Assembly (NCBI RefSeq): GCF_008370495.1 | Contig: NZ_VTUX01000002.1 | Location: 124,001 to 188,000 of the forward strand | Direction: 5' to 3' | Source: Pseudohalioglobus sediminis | GTDB taxonomy: Bacteria > Pseudomonadota > Gammaproteobacteria > Pseudomonadales > Halieaceae | DNA: 64,000 nucleotides | Shown: positions 8,995 through 20,590 of the stretch, piece after piece | Position numbering within the stretch: the first letter of the stretch is position 1 | How the letters are laid out: every line of letters starts with the position of its first letter | Translations under genes and position numbers: made by a program | Notes under the pieces: model-generated | Database searches by the model: none | The model's input: only the letters and a program-made list of their open reading frames with translations | What the model was told of the DNA's origin: nothing

Positions 8995-10077
8995 ATGAGC
9001 AACAAGCAAGTCCACAATATCAACGTCGCTTCGCAGGGCGTACTGATAACGCCCGAACAACTCTGGGACGAGCTGCCCATGTCTGACCAGGTGCGAGAAA
9101 CTGTGGCCGACAGCCGCCGCATCATCTGGGACATACTGGACGGCAGGGATCACCGCCTTTTCGTGGTGGTTGGGCCATGCTCCATTCATGATACGGAAGC
9201 GGCCCTGGATTATGCGCGCCGCCTCAAGGCACTGGCGGACGAGCTCGGTGACACACTGTATATCGTGATGCGCGTGTACTTCGAGAAACCCAGGACCACT
9301 GTCGGCTGGAAAGGGCTGATCAATGACCCGGACCTGGATGACTCTTTCCAGATCGAGAAGGGTCTGCATATTGGTCGTCAACTGTTGCTGGACATTCTGG
9401 AACTGGGCCTGCCCACCTCCACCGAAGCGCTCGACCCGATTTCGCCCCAGTACTTGCAGGACCTGATCAGCTGGTCAGCCATCGGCGCTCGCACCACGGA
9501 ATCGCAGACTCACCGGGAAATGGCCAGTGGGCTGTCTTCCGCTGTGGGCTTCAAGAACGGTACCGACGGGAGTCTTACTGTCGCCACCAACGCACTGAAT
9601 TCGGTATCCAAGCCGCATCGTTTTCTGGGTATCAACCGACAGGGCCAGGTATCGGTATTTACCACCCGCGGCAACGCCCATGGTCATATCGTGCTCCGCG
9701 GCGGCAGTAACGGGCCGAACTATGACTCGGTACACATTCGCCTGTGTGAGGAGGCGCTGGAACAAGCGGGCCTCGCGCGCAACATCATGGTGGACTGCTC
9801 GCATGCCAATTCCAACAAGCAGCCCGAACTGCAACCGCTGGTCGTGGAGAACGTGGGTAACCAGATACTTGAGGGCAACGAATCGATTGTTGGCCTGATG
9901 ATTGAGTCCAACATTAATGCAGGGAACCAGTCGATACCGGAGAACCTCGAAGACCTCCAGTACGGTGTCTCAGTTACCGATGGCTGTATCGATTGGGAGA
10001 GCACCGAATCCTGCCTGCGCAAATTGCGGGACACCGTCAGGGCTACCCTGCCCTCTAGGCAAAGAACCGCCCGTTAA
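8995..10077 (+). CDS. 3-deoxy-7-phosphoheptulonate (DAHP) synthase, class I
   Basis: A 360-residue AroF/G/H-type enzyme that joins phosphoenolpyruvate and erythrose 4-phosphate, the first step of the shikimate pathway. Diagnostic segments are VVGPCSIHD (metal-binding Cys), MRVYFEKPRTTVGWKG, IGARTTESQTHREMASG, VGFKNGTDG and VDCSHANS. Length equals that of the E. coli isozymes. The N-terminus (VLITPEQL) is most like AroF, but feedback specificity for Tyr, Phe or Trp cannot be read with confidence, so no symbol is given. A short inverted repeat, GTATC-AGG-GATAC at 8978-8990, covers the ribosome site just before ATG 8995 and could affect translation. Confidence 0.95.
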   Translation: MSNKQVHNINVASQGVLITPEQLWDELPMSDQVRETVADSRRIIWDILDGRDHRLFVVVGPCSIHDTEAALDYARRLKALADELGDTLYIVMRVYFEKPRTTVGWKGLINDPDLDDSFQIEKGLHIGRQLLLDILELGLPTSTEALDPISPQYLQDLISWSAIGARTTESQTHREMASGLSSAVGFKNGTDGSLTVATNALNSVSKPHRFLGINRQGQVSVFTTRGNAHGHIVLRGGSNGPNYDSVHIRLCEEALEQAGLARNIMVDCSHANSNKQPELQPLVVENVGNQILEGNESIVGLMIESNINAGNQSIPENLEDLQYGVSVTDGCIDWESTESCLRKLRDTVRATLPSRQRTAR

Positions 10078-10122
10078 ACGAGCCTGGCGGCCCTGACTAT
10101 GCTGCGCTGATCGCGGGGCAGA

Positions 10123-10698
10123 TCAGTAATAGGCCTGCGAGCGATCTGTGTGGTCGGTCATATCCCGCACACCTGCCAGCTGCGGCAGCTGCTCCAGCAG
10201 GGTCTTCTCTACCCCGCCCTTCAGGGTCTGGTCTACGGCGGAGCAGCCCTGGCAGCCGCCTCCAAAGCGCAATACCGCGAAATGGTCTTCTGTCAGCTCT
10301 ACCAGGCTCACTTCACCGCCGTGTGCGGCCAGCGCCGGGTTAACCTCGTTATACAGGATGTAGTTGATGCGGTCCTCCAGCGGGCTGTTCTCATCCACGC
10401 GAGGCATTTTCGCGTTGGGCGCCTTGATCGTCAGTTGACCGCCCATTCTGTCCTTGGAGTAATCGACCAGTGCGTCCTCCAGGAACGGCAGGGAACGGCT
10501 CTCGAACCAGGCGGTGAACTGCTCGAAGACATGCTCTTCGTCGCCTTCCTGCACATCGCCCTCGCGGCAATACGCGATGCAGGTTTCAGCCCTGGGGGTG
10601 CCGGGCTGATTGATGAAGACGCGCACGCCGAGGGCGTCATCCTGCTTGGAGAGGAGTTCAGCGAGGTACTCCTGGGCTGATTCGGTAATGGTGACCAT
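10123..10698 (-). CDS. nfuA: Fe-S biogenesis protein NfuA
   Basis: A 191-residue iron-sulfur carrier. The N-terminal half is a degenerate A-type scaffold domain ([11 protein letters not shown]... up to about 95). The C-terminal half is a NifU-like domain with the cluster-binding CxxC in [12 protein letters not shown] (Cys about 149 and 152). NfuA accepts a 4Fe-4S cluster from the scaffold and delivers it to target enzymes, especially under oxidative stress. It is monocistronic and convergent with the DAHP synthase gene. The next gene, metH, is divergent from it. Confidence 0.95.
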   Translation of the reverse strand: MVTITESAQEYLAELLSKQDDALGVRVFINQPGTPRAETCIAYCREGDVQEGDEEHVFEQFTAWFESRSLPFLEDALVDYSKDRMGGQLTIKAPNAKMPRVDENSPLEDRINYILYNEVNPALAAHGGEVSLVELTEDHFAVLRFGGGCQGCSAVDQTLKGGVEKTLLEQLPQLAGVRDMTDHTDRSQAYY

Positions 10699-10788
10699 GG
10701 GTCTTAACCTGCTTTCTGAGTAATTTAGTCAAGTATTCTAAGAAAATTGGGACGCGCCCGCGAGTATTCAAGGCATTTAGCGGCAAAA

Positions 10789-10818
10789 TATCTATATCAA
10801 ATAATTTTGATATAGATA
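10789..10818. promoter_or_regulatory. perfect 13-4-13 palindrome upstream of metH, candidate operator
   Basis: The 13-base arms (10789-10801 and 10806-10818, TATCTATATCAAA and its exact complement) flank a TAAT spacer. The element lies 50 bases before the metH start and 90 bases from the nfuA start, in an AT-rich patch of an otherwise GC-rich region. It has no T-run of terminator type and sits where a promoter should be. A dimeric repressor site is the best reading. An ArsR-family methionine-cycle regulator such as SahR is one candidate; that identity is inference. Confidence 0.6.
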
Positions 10819-10868
10819 GGTCGGTCTGCTAGGATGCCCTCCTTTTCAGCTGCACCCCGGAGAACAAA

Positions 10869-14543
<3,675 letters not shown>

Positions 14544-14561
14544 GGAGTTTGTGCCTGAACC

Positions 14562-14792
14562 ATGTCAGATAACAAAGACGAGAGTCACAAGGAAAAAGAA
14601 CCGCTGCGGCCGTTTCAGGTCATCTCCAGCATTTTCGCCGCTGGACTCGGGGTGCAGAGCAGCAAGAATCGCGAACGCGACTTTAAACAGGGGCGCGCCG
14701 GGGTGTTCATCGCCGCCGGCCTCATTTTCACCCTGCTGTTCATTGCGGTGATGGTGGTCATAGTCCAGTTGGTGCTGAAAGGGGCCGCATGA
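14562..14792 (+). CDS. DUF2970 small membrane protein
   Basis: A 76-residue protein with a charged N-terminus (MSDNKDESHKEKEPLRP), then FQVISSIFAAGLGVQSSKNRERDF, typical of DUF2970. A single transmembrane helix lies at about 50-72. The function is unknown. It starts 18 bases after metH and is probably co-transcribed. The GAGGAG motif at 14542-14547 is rather far from ATG 14562, so initiation may be weak. A GTG at 14551 is better spaced but lies in another frame that does not give the family sequence. Confidence 0.85.
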   Translation: MSDNKDESHKEKEPLRPFQVISSIFAAGLGVQSSKNRERDFKQGRAGVFIAAGLIFTLLFIAVMVVIVQLVLKGAA

Positions 14793-14818
14793 TTCCACAC
14801 CGCCCCTGATGGCATTTT

Positions 14819-14941
14819 TCAGGTCGGCATGCCGGATAGCCAGAGGTACAGTGTGAATACCACCAGGGATATTACTGCGGTCGCCGCTATCGCATCGGCC
14901 GCGCCATCACCGTTGTCATGGTCCTGCATTTGTTCGCTCAT
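14819..14941 (-). CDS. 40-residue single-pass membrane protein, unknown
   Basis: A short frame starts at ATG 14941 and encodes MSEQMQDHDNGDGAADAIAA followed by about 18 hydrophobic residues and the end SGMPT. It has an acidic, soluble N-terminus and one transmembrane helix at about 19-36. A GGAG ribosome site sits six bases before the ATG, which supports real translation. The frame continues upstream without a stop, but that part has no ribosome site and would run toward the cysI promoter. It is convergent with the DUF2970 gene and divergent from cysI. The family is not recognised. Confidence 0.55.
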   Translation of the reverse strand: MSEQMQDHDNGDGAADAIAATAVISLVVFTLYLWLSGMPT

Positions 14942-15138
14942 ATTCAGCTCCAGATTCGTGGTTGGGGAAAGTCGCGACATTATAGCAGTTAGTTGATATA
15001 TCCCAAGTTCGACTTGTCGCAAACCGCTGGTTCTAACCTTATGAATAATATGACTATTTAATGTAGCCGGTTTTCTGATAAGGTACCGCCCTCCGCGCGC
15101 GGGACAAACCGCAGCAGCAGCACTGACAGGACGCCCAG

Positions 15139-16794
15139 ATGTACGTTTACGACGAGTACGACCAGAAGATTGTCGATGAGCGGGTAGCGCAGTTTCGCGA
15201 CCAGACCCGGCGATTTCTGGACGGAGACTTGAGCGAAGCCGAATTCCTCCCACTACGCCTGCAAAATGGCCTTTATGTGCAGCGGCTCGCCCCCATGTTG
15301 CGGGTAGCTGTGCCCTACGGGCTAATGAGCAGCCGCCAGTTACGCAAGATAGCGCAGCTGTCCCGGGACTATGACAAAGGCTACGTGCATATCAGCACGC
15401 GACAGAACATACAGTTCAACTGGCCGGAACTGGCCGAAGTACCAGAGCTTCTGGCCGAGTTGGCCAGTGTGCAGATGCACGCCATCCAGACGTCCGGGAA
15501 CTGCATACGCAACACCACCACAGACCAGTATGCTGGTGTGGCTGTAGATGAACTCGAAGACCCCCGCCCCTGGTGCGAGATCATTCGCCAGTGGTCCACC
15601 CTGCACCCGGAATTTGCCTTCCTGCCCCGCAAATTCAAGATCGCGGTGTGCGGCAGCGAAGAGGACCGGGCGGCGATCTATGCACACGATATTGGCCTCG
15701 AACTGGTCACCGGCGAGAACGGCGACACCGCCTTTCGCGTACTCGTTGGCGGCGGCCTGGGTCGGACTCCGGTGATTGGCACGGAGATCTGTGCCAGGCT
15801 CCAAAGCCGGCACCTGCTCACCTACCTCGAAGCGATCCTCCGTGTGTATAACCAGCATGGGCGGCGTGACAACAAGTACAAGGCCAGGATCAAGATACTG
15901 GTCAAGGCGATGGGTGCGGACGCGTTCCGGGAGGCCGTTGCACAGGAGTGGTCGCGTATCAAGGACGGCCCCGGCACGCTGACCGGAGCGGAAATAGAGC
16001 GCGCGCGCAGTTTCTTCACGGCACCGGAATATCGTGAAATTGACGCAGCCGGCGCCGACTCGGAGCTGCAGGCGCGATCCGCCGCAGACCCACTGTTTGC
16101 CAACTGGCTGAAACGCAATACGGTTGCGCACCGTGTCCCCGGCTACCAGATTGTCAATGTATCGCTGAAGGCCACGGGATTCGCGCCGGGTGATATCAGC
16201 GATAGCCAGCTCGAGCTGGTCGCAGACCTGGCAGAGCAGTACTCCTTCGGTGAGTTGCGTACCACGCACCAACAAAACCTGGTGCTGGCTGATGTCGAAC
16301 AGGGCCAGTTGTATTCGCTCTGGCAGCAGTTGCAGGCAGCCGGGCTGGCGACGCCCAACATCGGCTACCTCACCGACATGATCTGCTGCCCAGGCGGCGA
16401 CTTCTGCTCCCTGGCCAATGCCAAGTCCATTCCCGTGGCAGAAGCAATCCAGGCGCGCTTCGATGACATGGATTATGTCTACGACCTGGGCCCGCTCGAT
16501 TTGAATATCAGTGGCTGCATGAATGCATGTGGTCATCACCATATCGGCCACATCGGCATCCTCGGCGTCGACAAAAAAGGGCAGGAATTTTTCCAGGTCA
16601 GCCTTGGCGGCAACCAGGGCAAGGATGCCAGTATTGGCAAGATTCTCGGGCCGTCTTTCCGGCAGGAAGATATGCCCGATGTGATGGAAAAACTGCTGTC
16701 CACCTTCGTAAAACTGCGCGAAGGCGAAGAAACATTCATCGACACCTATCGCCGCGTTGGAATAGAGCCCTTCAAGGAGTATGTGTATGGCTAG
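15139..16794 (+). CDS. cysI: siroheme/4Fe-4S sulfite (nitrite) reductase hemoprotein
   Basis: A 551-residue reductase that takes sulfite to sulfide in assimilation. It holds two ferredoxin-like/siroheme repeats: HISTRQNIQFNW and SGNCIRNTTTDQYAG in the first, and the cluster-ligand pairs CPGGDFC and SGCMNACGHHHIGHIG in the second. The Cys-x5-Cys and Cys-x3-Cys pattern is complete. The pairing with an overlapping DUF934 gene is the Pseudomonas-type cysI arrangement, without a CysJ flavoprotein next door. The ribosome site is AGGA about eight bases before ATG 15139. A nitrite reductase role cannot be excluded by sequence alone. Confidence 0.92.
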   Translation: MYVYDEYDQKIVDERVAQFRDQTRRFLDGDLSEAEFLPLRLQNGLYVQRLAPMLRVAVPYGLMSSRQLRKIAQLSRDYDKGYVHISTRQNIQFNWPELAEVPELLAELASVQMHAIQTSGNCIRNTTTDQYAGVAVDELEDPRPWCEIIRQWSTLHPEFAFLPRKFKIAVCGSEEDRAAIYAHDIGLELVTGENGDTAFRVLVGGGLGRTPVIGTEICARLQSRHLLTYLEAILRVYNQHGRRDNKYKARIKILVKAMGADAFREAVAQEWSRIKDGPGTLTGAEIERARSFFTAPEYREIDAAGADSELQARSAADPLFANWLKRNTVAHRVPGYQIVNVSLKATGFAPGDISDSQLELVADLAEQYSFGELRTTHQQNLVLADVEQGQLYSLWQQLQAAGLATPNIGYLTDMICCPGGDFCSLANAKSIPVAEAIQARFDDMDYVYDLGPLDLNISGCMNACGHHHIGHIGILGVDKKGQEFFQVSLGGNQGKDASIGKILGPSFRQEDMPDVMEKLLSTFVKLREGEETFIDTYRRVGIEPFKEYVYG

Positions 16795-17227
16795 GTTGAT
16801 CAGAAACGGCGCGATCGTTGAAGATCACGGTCCGGAAGTACTGGACCTTGAGCAGTGGCTCGCGGCAAAGGATCGCGGCAGCCGGGCAGTCGTTCTCGAA
16901 CCCGGAGAAAGCCTGGCACCATTGATCGAGCACATTGAGGAAATTCCGCTGGTGCTGGTTAACTTCCCGACCTTCATGGACGGGCGTGGCTTTTCCTATG
17001 GCCGTGAACTGCGAGAGCGCGGTTACAGCGGCGAATTGCGCGCGGTCGGTCACTTCATGCGTGACCAGCTGACTTACCTGTCACGCTGTGGTTTCAACGC
17101 GTTTCAGTTTGAGGACGAGTCGCAACTTGAGGCCGCGCTGGAAAGCCTTGCTGATTTCAGCGAGTACTACCAGGCGTCTGTTGACCAGCCCCTGCCGCTG
17201 TTTCGGCGCCGGGCAGCAGACAACTAG
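16787..17227 (+). CDS. DUF934 protein, partner of sulfite reductase
   Basis: A 146-residue DUF934 protein. It starts inside the last codons of cysI (8-base overlap), so the two are coupled. ATG 16787 is chosen over ATG 16781 because the AAGGAG site at 16774-16779 is correctly spaced only for the former. Recognisable segments are NFPTFMDGRGFSYGRELRER and RDQLTYLSRCGFNAFQ. The family is always found with CysI-type reductases; a role in electron delivery or assembly is assumed, not shown. Confidence 0.9.
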   Translation: MARLIRNGAIVEDHGPEVLDLEQWLAAKDRGSRAVVLEPGESLAPLIEHIEEIPLVLVNFPTFMDGRGFSYGRELRERGYSGELRAVGHFMRDQLTYLSRCGFNAFQFEDESQLEAALESLADFSEYYQASVDQPLPLFRRRAADN

Positions 17228-17315
17228 GCCAACGCGCCGCCCCACGGGTGCCCTGATTACGCAGATTCCAGCGCCGGCGGTATCTATCCGCCTGTTGCTT
17301 GATTAAACTGGCGTG

Positions 17316-18485
17316 ATGGATGTGTCTATTACCTTTTCCTTCTTCCTGATTTTCACCGGTGCGGCCATCTTTGCGTCACTGGCCCTGGCCACGCGCCAAC
17401 CCCTGATTATCGCCTACATTGCCCTGGGCGCCTGTATCGGGCCCTACGGTTTCTCCATGGTCACAGACACGCAGCTGCTGGCGGAGATTGGCCACATCGG
17501 CATTATCTTCCTGCTGTTCCTGCTGGGCCTGGATATGCAGCCCCAGGCACTGTGGGCGACACTGCGAAAATCAACCGTGGTAGCGCTGATCAGTTCACTG
17601 ATCTTTCTGGTTATGGCGTTTTCAGTAGTCAGGTTGTTCGGTTTCAGTAACCTCGATGCGCTCATCGTGGGCGCAGCGATGATGTTCTCTTCCACTATTA
17701 TCGGCATCAAGCTGCTGCCTACCACGGTGCTGCACCACAAGCATATCGGTGAGCTTATGGTGGGGCTTCTATTGCTGCAGGACCTGCTGGCTATCATGGT
17801 GTTGATGGTCCTGTTCAGCGCGGCGGGAGACAGCAGCGACATGGGTATGGACCTGGCGCTATCCATGCTTGGCCTGCCGGTGCTGGGAGGTGCCGCGCTG
17901 CTGGTGGTGCGTTACGTGCTACTGCCGCTGATCGCGCGCTTCGATCGCTTCCACGAATACATATTTCTGCTCGCACTGGGTTGGTGCCTGGGTATGGCAG
18001 AGGCCGCTAAAGCACTAGGCCTCTCGGAAGAGATCGGCGCCTTTATCGCCGGCATCACCATCGCCACCAGCCCGATCTCACAGTACATTGCCGTCAACCT
18101 GAAGCCGCTGCGAGACTTTTTCCTGATCCTGTTCTTCTTTGCCGTGGGCGCCCGCTTTGACCTCGCTATGCTGGAACAAATCTGGCTGCCTGCGGTGGTG
18201 CTGGCGGTGCTGGTACTGACACTGAAGCCGGTTACCTATCGCTGGTTGTTCAAGGGGATGAGCGAATCCAGCAACATGGCCTGGGACCTGGGTTTCCGGC
18301 TCGGGCAGGCATCAGAGTTCTCGCTGCTTATCGCCTATGTCGCCGTTGCCGCGGGCCTCATTTCCACCGAGGCTTCCATGCTGGTCCAGGCAACCACGAT
18401 CATTACACTGCTGGCATCTTCTTATATCGTGGTACTGAACTACCCTACTCCCATCGCCATATCAGATCGCCTGCGACGTGACTGA
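17316..18485 (+). CDS. Kef-type cation:proton antiporter (CPA2), transport domain only
   Basis: About 389 residues, almost all hydrophobic, with 11-12 predicted transmembrane helices. Family marks are IGHIGIIFLLFLLGLDM, MMFSSTIIGIKLLP, LLLQDLLAIM and GLSEEIGAFIAGI. It matches the membrane domain of KefB/KefC-like transporters but ends without the usual cytoplasmic RCK/TrkA-N domain, so it is a short form. It could exchange K+ or Na+ for protons. The codon before ATG 17316 is GTG, which is an equal alternative start. No clear ribosome site is seen. It lies 88 bases after the DUF934 gene. Confidence 0.85.
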   Translation: MDVSITFSFFLIFTGAAIFASLALATRQPLIIAYIALGACIGPYGFSMVTDTQLLAEIGHIGIIFLLFLLGLDMQPQALWATLRKSTVVALISSLIFLVMAFSVVRLFGFSNLDALIVGAAMMFSSTIIGIKLLPTTVLHHKHIGELMVGLLLLQDLLAIMVLMVLFSAAGDSSDMGMDLALSMLGLPVLGGAALLVVRYVLLPLIARFDRFHEYIFLLALGWCLGMAEAAKALGLSEEIGAFIAGITIATSPISQYIAVNLKPLRDFFLILFFFAVGARFDLAMLEQIWLPAVVLAVLVLTLKPVTYRWLFKGMSESSNMAWDLGFRLGQASEFSLLIAYVAVAAGLISTEASMLVQATTIITLLASSYIVVLNYPTPIAISDRLRRD

Positions 18486-18537
18486 CGGCAACCTGCCTGC
18501 AGCCTGGGAAGCCAGGCCGCCACACCGGGCAAGGCAT

Positions 18538-18564
18538 AAAAAAACCGGCCACGAGGGCCGGTTT
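18538..18564 (-). terminator. rho-independent terminator of etfBA
   Basis: Stem AAACCGGCC/GGCCGGTTT with a five-base loop. On the minus strand the stem is followed by seven T. It lies 27 bases past the etfA stop, so it ends the etfBA transcript. On the plus strand the T-run is short, so it may only weakly stop antiporter transcripts. Confidence 0.85.
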
Positions 18565-18590
18565 CCTGGATCACGATGGCAACGCCAGGG

Positions 18591-19520
18591 CTAGAGCTTG
18601 CTTTCGATCTCCGGCAGGGCGTCGAACAGGTCAGCTACCAGTCCGTAATCCGCTACCTGGAAGATCGGCGCATCCTCATCCTTGTTGATTGCAACAATGA
18701 CCTTGGAGTCCTTCATGCCTGCAAGGTGCTGTATCGCGCCGGAGATGCCTACGGCGATATACAGGTCCGGTGCAACGATCTTGCCTGTCTGGCCAACCTG
18801 CATGTCGTTGGGCACGAAACCAGCGTCTACGGCGGCGCGTGATGCACCAATCGCAGCACCCAGCTTGTCTGCAATGCCATCAAGCAGCTTGAAGTTCTCG
18901 CCGTTCTGCATGCCGCGGCCACCGGAAATAACAACCGGTGCAGCGGTGAGTTCCGGGCGGTCAGATACAGCCACTTCTTCGCCGACAAAGCTCGAGATGC
19001 CCGCATCGTGCACGGCGTCCACCGCTTCCACGCTGGCTGAGCCGCCTTCTGCAGCCGCTGCGTCGAAGGCCGTGGCGCGAACGGTGATGACTTTCTTGGC
19101 ATCGCTGCTCTTCACTGTGGCGATCACGTTGCCGGCGTAAATCGGGCGCTTGAACGTGTCGGCAGATTCAACAGAAGTGATCTCAGAGATCTGCGCAACA
19201 TCCAGCAGCGCCGCGACGCGCGGCATGGTGTTCTTGGCGTTGGCTGTTGCTGCGGCGACGATATTGTCGTAGCCGGCACCGAGCTCTGCTACCAGCAGGC
19301 TGACGTTTTCTGCCAGCTGGTGCTCATAAGCTGCGTTGTCCGCTACCAGCACTTTGTTGACGCCAGCCACGGCTGCCGCAGCCTGGGCTGCACCGTCACA
19401 ACCGGCACCGGCGACGAGGATGTCGATATCGCCACCAAGGCCCTGTGCTGCGGTTACCGCGTTGAGGGTAGCCCCCTTCAGGGAGCCGTTATCGTGTTCT
19501 GCAATTACCAGGGTACTCAT
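18591..19520 (-). CDS. etfA: electron transfer flavoprotein alpha subunit
   Basis: A 309-residue EtfA/FixB that binds FAD and receives electrons from acyl-CoA dehydrogenases. The C-terminal FAD domain is clear: [39 protein letters not shown] and [12 protein letters not shown]. The N-terminal domain begins [13 protein letters not shown]. It overlaps the etfB stop by one base and is followed by a terminator. With etfB and the divergent ETF-QO gene it forms a complete route to the quinone pool. Confidence 0.97.
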   Translation of the reverse strand: MSTLVIAEHDNGSLKGATLNAVTAAQGLGGDIDILVAGAGCDGAAQAAAAVAGVNKVLVADNAAYEHQLAENVSLLVAELGAGYDNIVAAATANAKNTMPRVAALLDVAQISEITSVESADTFKRPIYAGNVIATVKSSDAKKVITVRATAFDAAAAEGGSASVEAVDAVHDAGISSFVGEEVAVSDRPELTAAPVVISGGRGMQNGENFKLLDGIADKLGAAIGASRAAVDAGFVPNDMQVGQTGKIVAPDLYIAVGISGAIQHLAGMKDSKVIVAINKDEDAPIFQVADYGLVADLFDALPEIESKL

Positions 19521-20269
19521 CAGATTACCTTCGCCTCGTTCTTCAGTTTGTCCAGCAGCTGATCAACATCTTCAACCTTGATACCGGCCTGACGCTCAGC
19601 CGGCGGTTCCACACTGACCTGCGTCAGGTGCGTGGTGACATCGACGCCGAGGTCAGCTGGTGAGAACACGTCTAGCGGCTTCTTCTTCGCCTTCATGATA
19701 TTAGGCAGGGACGCGTAGCGCGGCTCATTGAGGCGCAGGTCCGTGGTGACGATCGCCGGCAGATTCAGGGCTACCGTCTGCAGGCCACCGTCCACTTCGC
19801 GCGTTACGTTGACCTTGTCTCCGTCGATAACGACTTCGGAAGCAAATGTGCCCTGGGGCATGCCCGCCAGCGCGCCAAGCATCTGGCCGGTCTGGTTGTT
19901 GTCGCCGTCGATGGACTGCTTGCCGAGTATGACCAGTTGCGGCTCTTCTTTCTCGACTACGCCCTTGAGCAGCTTGGCGACTACCAGCGGCTCGACGGCG
20001 CCTTCTGTTTCCACCTGGATACCGCGGTCGGCACCCAGCGCCAGTGCAGTACGAATCTGCTCCTGACAGGCTTTGTCGCCGATTGAAACGGCGACAACCT
20101 CGGTGGCTGTGCCCGCTTCCTTGAGGCGAACAGCCTCCTCGACAGCGATTTCACAGAAGGGGTTGATAGCCATTTTGACGTTATTCAAGTCAACATCACT
20201 ACCATCGGCTTTGGCGCGCACTTTGACGTTGTAGTCAACGACACGCTTAACGGCAACAAGAACCTTCAT
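19520..20269 (-). CDS. etfB: electron transfer flavoprotein beta subunit
   Basis: A 249-residue EtfB/Fix[19 protein letters not shown] at the start, [16 protein letters not shown] (the signature region), then [15 protein letters not shown], which binds AMP, and a C-terminal arm. It forms the heterodimer with EtfA. GGAG lies five bases before the ATG. First gene of the etfBA operon, divergent from ETF-QO. Confidence 0.97.
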   Translation of the reverse strand: MKVLVAVKRVVDYNVKVRAKADGSDVDLNNVKMAINPFCEIAVEEAVRLKEAGTATEVVAVSIGDKACQEQIRTALALGADRGIQVETEGAVEPLVVAKLLKGVVEKEEPQLVILGKQSIDGDNNQTGQMLGALAGMPQGTFASEVVIDGDKVNVTREVDGGLQTVALNLPAIVTTDLRLNEPRYASLPNIMKAKKKPLDVFSPADLGVDVTTHLTQVSVEPPAERQAGIKVEDVDQLLDKLKNEAKVI

Positions 20270-20590
20270 GGATTCTCCATATGATCATTGTGGGTGGGTT
20301 TACGGTGCCTGAGTGATCGCGATATCACCCGGTATAAGCAACTTCGGCGGGGTATCTTGCCCATTCTGCTGCCCCGGGTCAATAGCAAAGGCAGACAGGA
20401 AAATAGACCATATGAGCCAGATCAAGTATTGCCGGGATTCATAGCCGTGATAGTTTTTTATTTAGTAAAATTATATACTTGCCGCCCTTCTGGGGTTGTG
20501 GGCTCGATTGGCACGAGTAGCACGCCACACTCATTTACAGGCGATGAGCGATGCGCCTGAACCAACCCGGTTTAGAGAGAGGACACCGCT
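20270..20590. promoter_or_regulatory. divergent promoter region between etfBA and ETF-QO
   Basis: This 321-base gap holds no convincing gene. An AT-rich patch at about 20455-20480 holds a TATAAT on the minus strand (complement of 20470-20475) and a TATACT on the plus strand (20474-20479), so overlapping divergent promoters are likely. No good -35 boxes are seen. A loose GTGAT-N6-ATCAC repeat lies near 20310. I found no GAAAC-N4-GTTTC site of the kind bound by the fatty-acid regulator PsrA. Confidence 0.4.

Noticed and set aside
10699-10868. cobalamin or SAM riboswitch before metH
   Set aside because: No B12-box or SAM-aptamer core is visible. Only the palindrome stands out.
15340-16551. 403-codon open frame antisense to cysI
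   Set aside because: The CysI cluster motifs lie on the other strand. No start signal supports the antisense frame.
20288-20560. 90-codon frame in the etfB / ETF-QO gap
   Set aside because: No ribosome site and no coding character; it lies across the divergent promoter region.
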